A DNA stretch of 64,000 nucleotides. Source: Corythucha ciliata (taxonomy: Eukaryota; Arthropoda; Insecta; Hemiptera; Tingidae). The notes under the pieces were generated by a model. The model searched no databases. It had not been told where the DNA came from and saw nothing but the letters and a program-made list of their open reading frames with translations. A program made the translations under genes and the position numbers. The stretch covers positions 3,596,001 through 3,660,000 of the forward strand of contig CM075941.1 of the NCBI GenBank assembly GCA_038030265.1, written 5' to 3'. Shown here piece after piece: positions 55,755-64,000 of this stretch. Each line of letters starts with the position of its first letter. The stretch's first letter is position 1.

Positions 55755-57170
55755 TTGCGACTTATAGGAGAAAGCCCTAGCTTTATAATCAATGAGTTTG
55801 CTGATAGTTCGTCTAAAGCGTATGCGGCTTGTGTTTACGTCACCTCTATGGTTAACGGTCAGCCAATAAACACCTCGCGTGACCTTACCGCGATTGGAAT
55901 TATGTGCGGCAGTATTGCTCGCGAAACACCTGAATTCCGTATTAACCTTGCTAAAGGATAAGATAACAATTCGAGAGGTGTTATGCTGGTCCGACTCGTC
56001 AATAGTCCTGTATTGGATCCAGCAATCGCCCAGGAAATGGCAGGTCTTTGTGGCCAACAGGATCGATACAATACAAGAATTAACAAAAATTGCTTGGTGG
56101 CATCACCCAGATGGTGGCATCCTGCGGAGCTTGCGTCATTCAGTTTATGGTTTAAACGACCAAAGTGGTTGTCTTTTTCTCGTTCGTTATGGCCTCTTAG
56201 TCGACCTCTTGTTCGTCGCTCACAGCTAGAGCAAGCTACACTTGAACAGAAATGCCAGGTGCTTGATAATCTTTTGGTGTCTCCGGGAGAACCCAACGAT
56301 TTCATAAGGACCATCGAATCCCATTCCCGCTGGACTAAATTATTACGCGTCGTCGCATATTGTTTGCGTTTTCTGACTCCAAAGGGTATTGCCAAATCGT
56401 TTGGTCCCATTACAACCGCTGAATATCGAAAGGCCATGCTATGTTGTATCCGGGCTGTTCAATCGGTTTATTTCAAAGAGGAAATTCACCGTCTCACTCA
56501 AAATAAGCCTTCTTCGGGGCGTGTTGCACGTCTGTCCATTTTTTTAGATAGCGACGGATTAGTGAGAGTAGGTGGAAGAATAAAAGCTTCGACGCTTCCG
56601 TGGGAAGCTAAGCATCCGTTGCTCCTCCCAAAGTGTCATCTTTCGACCCTTATTATAAGATTTTATCACGAAGAGTTCGGTCATGCGAGCTTAGGGTCAG
56701 TCCAAGTCATGATCCAAATAAAATTTTGGATAATGTTGGGGCGCCAAGCTATTCGTAGCGTTATTTTTCAGTGCGCCACTTGTTATCGATCAAGACCAAG
56801 GTTCAAAACTCCTCAAATGGGTGACCTTCCATCATATAGGGTGACTCAAGTTCGTCCTTTTTCTCGTGTGGGAGTGGATTTCACCGGACATATTTATATT
56901 CGGTCGTCGACTTTGCGTCGATATTCTAAAGAAAAGGCCTATATTGCCGTATTCATCTGTATGGTGACTAAGGCCGTGCATCTGGAGGCCGTTTCTAATA
57001 TGACTACTGAAGCGTTCCTCGCAGCTTTTGATAGATTTTCAGGACGCCGGGGTCTCCCCTCCGATGTCTATTCCGACAATGGGTCAAATTTTGTTGGAGC
57101 CGATCGTGAATTGAGACGTTTATTTCAACTTCGTCACAATCAAGATCTTGTCATTTTTGCCTTCCTTTGC
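55755..57170 (+). pseudogene. BEL/Pao RNase H-integrase remnant, distal copy
   Basis: This is the same remnant as 44625-46040. A 479-codon open frame (55983-57422) spans most of the integrase zinc module (H, H and a CATC motif with preceding VIFQ restored) and core (GVDFTG, DNGSNFVGA). A deletion of about 34 bp near 56107 removes the HVKSEENPADCATRG landmark that is intact in the proximal copy. The two copies have therefore decayed independently, and neither has the catalytic Glu or a reverse transcriptase. Confidence 0.88.
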
Positions 57171-57470
57171 TTCCCCCCCCCCCCTCTTTATTCTTCTGAG
57201 TCGGGGTTGTCTTTCCCTTTCTTTGGGATGGGGAACTTAGTTTTTAAGCTGACACGTTTTTTCATACCTCGAAAGCGTGGTCCAGCAAACACCCTCACCA
57301 CTGGGGAGGAAGCGAAGTACCTCGCGAGTGGGGATGGAAGAGGGAACAGTCATATACGGGCCTTTTGGCGCATTATTATATGGCGACTGGTGACTAGAGA
57401 CGTGCACCAGTCGGGGGGGTGAATGTGCCTTTTTTTTGTTTTAAACGGATTGTTATTACGTTCATTTTGT

Positions 57471-59302
57471 CCCCATTCGTTATTTGCCCTTATAGTCCAG
57501 TCATTAGGTGAAAAATAGAAACAAGTTTTGGGGTAGAAATGGTTTTTATGGTTCTATATGTATTTTGAGGTGCTGAATCCGAATCTGAGGTTTGCCAACA
57601 AAATTTCGTGACGGAAAATGGAGAAAAATGCTAAAAACTGAGAAATTTTTGACTTTTTTTTATTTTTTGAGTATAGCTCAAAAACTATCAACTTTTTGTA
57701 AAAAAACGTTATTATGTTATTTAAAGACAAATAAATTTGCTACAGTTTAAGCGCAACCGGAGCTCTGTAGGTCCAATAGATTTTTGGGTTTTGACTATCT
57801 ACCGAGCCAAATTTCGGCAGAACCCCCTCCTCCTAGAGAGATGTTATCGTAAGAAAAGTTGTAGTAAATGTTATTGACTTTAATTCAAGCGCAAAACGAA
57901 GTCGGTAGACCCCATGGTTCTCTTGCAATCTTAGAAAATCCGAAACAAGGGAAATGATGTTTATTGAGGCTCCTGGTAGGTTACTCTGAAACTATCTACT
58001 TTTTGACAAGATTATTATTTTATTCACAAGCTGTGGAACGGGTGAGCCTTTTTTACCGACCGGAGGGCGAATGACAAGGAGTATGTGAGGGGCGATAAGC
58101 ATTTGGTGCGCAATAGAGGGTCAGTGCCCTTCCCCTTCTATTCATCAAAGGACGGTCCATAGATAAAGGAAGTATACTATAGATGGGAAACTGGCGTTGG
58201 TGGGGGTAAGACAGTCTTTTGCGCTCCCTGGCGTAAAGCCGCCCAACTATTTTCACCGAAATCGCCGGTAGATAGCGGTAGTTTTTCTCTTTCACGTACC
58301 TTATTAATAGGTCTGTTCCAGTGAGGTGTTGGGAAAATATTCGGAGTAGATTTGCTATAGGACCAGCCAATATTTTATTGGCTGGCCCCATGGCAAATTT
58401 GCTCCAAACACCTTACTGGAACAGACTAATATTCCTATTGGTTCAAAAAGAAAAAACTGATCCAATATTTATGGTTGTTATTTTATTGACAAAATTTCAC
58501 AAATAGGAGTATTCATGCTAAACCTTGTATTTTCGTTATTATAATACAATCCGAACAGATGGGTGCAGTTCACAGATCCATTAGACTTTTATCCCCAATG
58601 CTCTCCAACCACTTCCGAGCCAAATCACGATTGGAGGGCAAGTAATGTTGGGGCAATGTTCTGTCCTCACAGCCGGGTACACAGCACTTGTGCTTCCCAC
58701 CAGGCGTTGTTATTATGTGTGGATGTAGGAACAAGGCTTCAAAGGAAAATATATCCCTGAATAACTCAGAAGTACCTTTAAGGTAGGGACAGAAGTTCGT
58801 TCTTAAAACGCTTGAAAAGTAAAAAAAAGGAATGCGTTCTGGAAGAGAACAACAAAAAAAAAATCAAGGCGAGGGAGAAGTTCTGAAAATAACGGTTGAA
58901 ATATAGACAGGAAAAAAGGCAGGAATGAAAGAGAAAAACGAAAAAACAAGGATTTGAACAAAGGAACCAAAACAACTAACCAAGCACGAGGCACAGAGCA
59001 CACTGAAAGGCTCTGACCGACGAGGGTTTCTAAGCGCTAGTTTCATGAGCGGCTGGCCTTCTAACTAAATTTCGAAAAGGTAGCGCTCCAAGCGTAAAGC
59101 CGACTAAAAACTCTGTCTCAATTATGAACAATAGAGTTTCCACCCCATGGGACGGTCCCTCGACCGAAGCCCCACCGCCCTTATCTACTAACCTGCGCTC
59201 TCAACACATTCGGGAGTAGTTCGTGAATTGTAGCCGTTGGAATATCATCTCTGTTGTATCTATGTGCGATATTATAGTACCTACGTGCGTGTTGTGTTGA
59301 CA
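57471..59302. other. Intergenic region upstream of the unnamed nuclease gene
   Basis: No gene is recognised. Diverged internal repetition of CTCAAAAACTATCAACTTTTT-like words occurs near 57675 and 57990. A hairpin MITE lies at 58311-58426. A TATTATAGTA element (about 59269-59278), some 30 bp before the first ATG of the next gene, might be part of its core promoter, but this is weak. Confidence 0.5.
58311..58426. mobile_element. 116-bp hairpin MITE
   Basis: GTCTGTTCCAGTGAGGTGTT at the left end pairs with AACACCTTACTGGAACAGAC at the right end, with one mismatch in the arms, and inner segments ACCAGCCAATA/TATTGGCTGG also pair. The whole element folds into one imperfect hairpin. Flanks contain TAATA on both sides, a possible target-site duplication. 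Confidence 0.8.
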
Positions 59303-62300
59303 ATGTCTTCGCGCGTGTGTGTTTTGTGCGATGACGTGCTAGATAGCGAGGTCGAGAAGGTGACGACGGTGCGGGAAAGAGGTTTAAAAACGTTAATTGA
59401 ATGCAGCAAAAGGAGGAAGGATGGAAAGCATGCTGAGATCGGTAAGTTGTCCTCAGTTGACTTGCATGATCGATGCCGTAAAAGGTATATTAATGAAAGA
59501 ATGATTGCTGCTCATTTGAAGAACGTAGAGGAGGGTAGGGAGGCACCCAAAAGACGATCTGCTGAAATAAAATAAGTTCTCTTTTAGAACTCACTGCTTC
59601 ATATGTGCTCTTCCCATACCCCCAGAATTCAATCAACAACAACAAAAGAAAAAGACCAATCGTAACACAGTGTATAAGGTTCGAGTTCTGAAGGTTAAGG
59701 ACACCCTTATTAAAAGGGCCAGAGAACGAGATGACGACTTCGGACGAGGCATAATCGACAGACTTTCGAGCGTCTCTGACATAGTGGCCTCTGACTGCCA
59801 ATATCACAGTCTGTGTAATAGGAAGCTGTACAATCGTCCAAAAGCTAGCGAAAAGAAAGCTAGGGGTCCTCTTTGCCAAGACATTGAGGCAGCAATGAAA
59901 GATATTGTTCATCATCTCGAGAACAGTGATGGGGAATGCCAGTTTTCTATGGAACAACTGCTGCAGCAAATTAAGGGAGAATATAGACCTGACCCCAGAA
60001 CGGTGAAAGCCCACTTACTTATAAAATACAGTTCCGACGTGATTTTTTCATTTTCCAAAAAGAAGGAGATGGTTGTTTGCTTCAAAAACACGGGGTATAA
60101 AATTTTGACAGACGCATGGTACCAGGAGAAGGCCAAAAACGAAGAGGAGGAAAGACTCCGGATATGCACAACTGCAGCTGGAATTATTGCTGAGGATATA
60201 CGGGCCATTAATTATGAAAAAGATCAGTACCCCCCACCTGACACTTTCGTGGATGGAAGTAAGGAAATGATTCCTGAAACTCTACGCTCATTTATAAATA
60301 CAGTCGTGCTCCACAAGAAACGAGGAGACCACGAAAAATGGGAAAAGAATAGCACAGCATTGGCTCATGCCATGATTGGCGCAGTTAGGCCCAAGTCCTT
60401 CCTGTCTCCAATTCTTCCTGGGTTGTCAGTTTTAGTATATAAGAAGTTTGGTTCAAGGAATTTGATTGATTTGTTGGCCTCATTGGGATTTGGTGCAACA
60501 TATTCTGAGACCATGCGCCTGGAAGAGTCAGCCGTCCACAGTAACCCACTGCAAGTCTATCCTCCAACCTTCTCACAGCAGGTCTTCGATAATGCGGACT
60601 TCAACGTCCACACAATCGATGGACACCACACGTTTCATGTGATGGGTGGTATTTCCTGTATTTCTCCGAAGCGCGCAGTCATCCCCAACCAAGTCATTCC
60701 TCGACTTACATCGCCGCCCAACCGTAGCAGTAATGCATCCATGAAAATGTTCCACTTTGAAAGGACTAAGCCTAATGGGTTATCAGACATCCTGGTCAAA
60801 GATCTGAGGGAACTATACCCAGAAACAGAATCAACTGTGGTTCCGTCGACACATCCCTGGCCTATCTGGATGGAATGGGTTTATGGAAGATGTCATGAGG
60901 GACATGCCGTATGAACAAACTTTTATTAATTACATGCCTTTCATCAATGCTCCTCCAAGTGACTACGATACAATTCTGACAGCAATGTACAAAGGGGTAG
61001 AGAACACTCATAACTTGAATCAAGTTACCACTTTTATCACATTTGACCAACCCCTCTACCTCAAGGCTCGAGACATTCTTGCAAGTCGCCCCAATGATCC
61101 TGCTCTCTCCAATGTCATAGTGAGACTGGGTGGATTTCACTTACTGATGTCCTTTATGGGAGCAATTGGTTTGATAATGCAAGGTAGTGGCTTGTTTGAG
61201 CTGTTTACTACCATATTTGCAGCAAACTCTACAGAAAAAATTATGACTGGTCATTCTTACGCAAGGGCAGTGCGAGTTCATATGTTGGCGCACAGAACGT
61301 TGGCTAAAATTGTCATAGACTCAATGGTCCTGTTACCAAATATGGAGGAAGACATAACAGAGATCTTATTCAACTTGGACAGAAGTGTTATTCTTTCAAA
61401 TGATGTGCAAGAGAATGCGACTGTAAAAGCTTGGAGAGAACAATTCAGAACCCAGCTTCAAGTTTTGGCTGAACGCGGCCCAACTGCCAAGCTCTGGGTT
61501 CGCTACTTTGAAATGGTGACTTTGATGAAGCATTTCATTGAAGCTGAGAGAAGCAGCAACTGGAAACTACACCTTCAAACAATTCATGAAATGCTCCCTA
61601 TTTTTCATTCCAGTGGCCATCATAACTATGCCAAATGCAGTCATCTGTACCTTCAGGATATGCATACCTTGGAAACTGTCATGCCATCTGCTGAATTAGA
61701 GCAATTCATCACCCAAGGGTTTTTCTCAATTCGTCGGACTGATAAGTTTTGGTGTGGTATCTGGAGTGATATGACCATTGAGCAAACTCTCATGAGGTCG
61801 ATGAAGTCGAGTGGTGGTCTCACTCATGGCCGTGGAGTAAGTGCAGGTGTTTTGTCAAAATGGACTCAAGGCATGACAGCACTGGTCCATGTGTGCCAAC
61901 AGATTTAACAATTTGCAGGGTTGGAAGTTGCAACATCCGAGCAACATGTTGACAGCAGAGACAGTGCCCAAAAGCGAGACCACTCTGATGCACAGAAGTT
62001 TCTGAATTGGTTTAACGAACATGCTCCTTTCCCCAAAACCACCGACCTCAAGTCAATAAGTACGGGTGTTGTAGGTGATGAGAGGATCAACTGCCACTTG
62101 TCCAAGGAAGTGGGGCTGAAAAGTCTTCAGGACTCCACTGGTGGCAATTTCCAACACATGAAATTGAAAAGAAGTGACAGAGTGCAGCCTCTTGCAATTA
62201 TGAACTCAGCAATTCAGATTAAGGACAAGACTGTAGTTATCAGTCCCACTACACTTTTCCAACGGATAACCATTGTCAAGCACACCGATGAAGAGCTGCG

Positions 62301-63803
62301 AGAATTTTTAAGCTATGAGCTTAGCCCCTGCCCGCTCTCTCTTTTCGATGAGCATGGGATAATGCGTAAAGCAACCAAATCAAGCATGTACAAGGCATTT
62401 ACTCCAACTGAGCAGGACCTGACCAATCCAAAATTTGTCATTGATGGAGGATATTTACTTCACAGGGTTAAATGGAAGCTGAACCAGACGTATGCCGAAA
62501 TTTGCAGAAGTTATGTGTCATACGTCAAAGCACACTATCCAGCTGCAACTGTTATCTTTGATGGTTACCCTGACGAAGGGTTTCAAGGCACCAAACAAGT
62601 CGAAAGACAGAGAAGAGCACAACGAAAGCAGTCTGCTGCGATATCATTTACAGAAATCATGGTGCCCACTGTATCCCAGGAGAGTTTCCTGGCAAACTCA
62701 CAGAATAAGAGGCGATTTATCCCCATGCTAATGGACAAATTCAATGAAGCTGAAATTTATTCGAGCCAAGCTGCAGAAGATGCTGATGTCCTCATTGTTA
62801 GGACAGCACTTACAATGTCTGAAGCAAAGGAAAATGTAATGGTTGTGGGAGAAGACTTAGACCTTCTGGTATTGTTGATTGGCCTGTGCACCCCTGAAAA
62901 GCAAAATGTGCGGTTCTTGAAACCGGGAAAAGGAAAGGTGACTCACACCCTATACAATCCACATGTTGCCATAAACAAAACCGTTTCGCCTCACATACTA
63001 TTTTTGTACGCGATGACTGGATGTGACACTACGTCGGCTTTGTTCAACCAGGGCAAGATGAAGTCCATAAAAATCCTGCAGAAAAATCCTGACTTACAGG
63101 AAGTTGTGCAGGTTTTCAAAGACCCTCAGGCAGACCCTCACGATATTTCAAAAGCCGGAAATATTTTTCTTATGGCTTTGTATAGTCCTCGAAAAGAGAC
63201 CAGCTTGAACGACCTCAGGTACAAGCTGTACATAACGTCGTCTTTCAAAACGTCGTCCAATCTAGCCACACTCCCACCAACTGAATCTGCTGCCCAACAA
63301 CACTACTTGCGAGTATACCTTCAGGTGCAGCAGTGGTTGTGTAAAGGGAGTCAGCAGAAAGATCCAACCAAGTGGGGATGGAGAAAGACAAGGAATGGTC
63401 TGGTCCCAATAACCACAACTGCCAACCCTGCGCCAGAATCCGTGCTAAATAACATCTCGTGCAAATGCAAAAAAGGTTGCCAGAACAGTTGTGGTTGTAG
63501 AAGGATCGGCCTCCACTGCTCACCACTCTGCACATCCTGTGGAGGGATGTGCCAAAATATTGAGTCCCGACGAAGAATTGAGACGAAGTAGAGGATGAAT
63601 TGACTGAAGAAGCTGAAGAAAACCTCATCGAAGGTATGTCTAGTTTTGAAAAGCTGCCATAATCCTCTATGTAGAAACTGTTATTTCCACCAAACTCATT
63701 CTCATTTTACCTACTCTTCTATTTTCCAGGAGACCTCGAATTTGACGAACCTCTCATCACTGATCCCCAACCAGGGCCATCAAAAAGACCCCGTTTACTG
63801 TAA
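59303..63803 (+). CDS. Unnamed large protein: transposase-like region, FEN1/XPG-like nuclease and CXC-like tail (interrupted)
   Basis: I do not know a name for this gene. Proposed exons are 59303-59534, 59626-63633 and 63730-63803, about 1438 codons. The start ATG at 59303 precedes a C-x2-C ... H-x2-C motif (CVLCDD, LHDRCRKRY). Exon 2 begins in phase 1 after a 91-nt intron and contains a second His/Cys cluster (CQYHSLCNRKLY). A large conserved helical region follows, with FDQPLY, LGGFHLLMSF and SDMTIEQ motifs, then a PIN/FEN1-like nuclease, then a nine-cysteine module, then an acidic tail and KRPR basic motif. Interruptions: apparent -1 shifts near 60845, 60878 and 63583 and an in-frame TAA at 61906-61908. 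Reading beyond each lesion the domains stay intact, so it is either a recent pseudogene or a gene affected by assembly errors. From memory, similar multi-copy proteins occur in arthropods and cnidarians. Confidence 0.75.
60860..61905 (+). other. Transposase-like helical/RNase H-like segment
   Basis: Within the unnamed gene, this segment contains ITFDQPLYLKARDIL (Asp at 61045), RLGGFHLLMSFMG (His at 61138), GHSYARAVRVH, NYAKCSHLYLQDM, and WSDMTIEQTLM (Asp at 61768, Glu at 61780). The spacing D...H...D-x3-E over one large conserved region resembles divergent DDE/KDZ-like transposases in my judgement. The resemblance is by motif only and could be coincidental. Confidence 0.45.
62425..63070 (+). 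other. FEN1/XPG-like PIN nuclease domain with complete acidic set
   Basis: The order of acidic motifs matches flap endonucleases: FVIDGGYLLHRV (Asp at 62443), VIFDGYPD (Asp at 62560), AAEDADVLIV (Glu 62776, Asp 62779, Asp 62785), GEDLDLLVLL (Glu 62851, Asp 62854, Asp 62860) and TGCDTTSALF (Asp at 63025). In FEN1 the corresponding residues bind two metal ions. A basic segment (ERQRRAQRKQ) sits where FEN1 has its arch insertion. All positions are preserved despite the gene's interruptions. Confidence 0.75.
63460..63552 (+). other. Cysteine-rich CXC-like module
   Basis: Nine cysteines in about 31 residues are arranged CKCKKGC..SCGCRRIGLHCS and then PLCTSCGGMC. This resembles half of a tesmin/TSO1-type CXC zinc-binding unit or the CxC clusters attached to KDZ transposases. 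It probably binds zinc and DNA. Confidence 0.6.
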
Positions 63804-63861
63804 TATCGCATTAAATTAATCCATGTTTGTATTAAGTATAGTAAAATATCGTTGTATATAT

Positions 63862-63867
63862 AATAAA
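63862..63867 (+). terminator. Polyadenylation signal of the unnamed gene
   Basis: AATAAA lies about 60 bp after the TAA stop at 63801-63803, in a T-rich downstream context. Confidence 0.7.
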
Positions 63868-64000
63868 AGTCCACATTTGTTTCACTAATACTTGTACTTT
63901 TTTTTACCTGATGATATGATGTCTTTTAATGTGTCTAATTTAATTTTACGTATCATAAATTGTATACATACATTTACAAATATGTATACTGATTTCAACA

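Larger units (their letters stand above)
46351..57470. repeat. Tandem duplication, distal copy (11.1 kb)
   Basis: This copy aligns with 34604-46350 in the same order and orientation; offsets drift from about 11,740 to 11,115 bp through small indels and one 625-bp deletion (proximal 43202-43826). Most of it appears around 98-99% identical. The first 700 bp (46351-47060) are clearly more diverged and carry many single-base indels. The copy ends at 57470, after which unique sequence begins. Confidence 0.92.

Noticed and set aside
58778..59046. Phe-rich minus-strand open frames resembling transmembrane segments
   Set aside because: They come from a purine-rich GAAAAA/AAGG tract on the plus strand and match nothing recognisable.

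Overview
The window is animal nuclear DNA, most likely from an invertebrate and probably an arthropod, although no marker fixes the species. The evidence is spliced genes with GT-AG introns, an intraflagellar-transport gene with a promoter X-box, BEL/Pao and RNase H-bearing LINE retrotransposons, and a large amount of AT-rich, degenerate short-period repeat. Only about 10 kb looks protein-coding. No bacterial feature, CRISPR array or operon is present.

Layout. 1-18 kb is repeat-dominated. Degenerate arrays of roughly 30-bp units lie at 1.4-4.8, 6.6-7.4, 10.2-11.6, 15.0-16.4 and 17.3-18.2 kb. A 5'-truncated LINE with a 14-bp target-site duplication (7.43-9.59 kb), a tRNA-Thr-like sequence (9.92 kb) and a decayed BEL/Pao element with a recognisable 5' LTR and tRNA-Arg primer-binding site (12.5-15.0 kb) lie among them. 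From 18.45 to 36.13 kb, on the minus strand, is a complete 21-exon gene for IFT140, a WD40/TPR subunit of intraflagellar transport complex A. I could join all 21 exons in frame to about 1394 codons. Its introns 17 and 1 are swollen by transposon-like and tandem repeats. A perfect RFX X-box lies 92 bp upstream of its ATG, as expected for a ciliary gene. About 570 bp upstream on the same strand are the last two exons of a mitochondrial-type HSP60.

From 34.60 to 57.47 kb there is a recent, roughly 11-kb direct tandem duplication. Both copies carry IFT140 exon 1 with its X-box, the HSP60 3' exons, several repeat arrays and a BEL/Pao RNase H-integrase remnant. The copies differ by small indels and one 625-bp deletion. 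The proximal copy belongs to the complete IFT140 gene; the distal copy holds an orphan first exon.

From 59.3 to 63.8 kb, on the plus strand, is a large unnamed gene. Its order is N-terminal Cys/His motifs, a large helical region with a transposase-like acidic pattern (D, H, D/E), a FEN1/XPG-like nuclease domain with its acidic residues intact, a cysteine-rich CXC-like module, and an acidic tail with a basic KRPR motif. One in-frame stop and three apparent -1 frameshifts interrupt it. It is the best candidate for a poorly described system: possibly a domesticated or decaying mobile-element protein that combines two nuclease folds.
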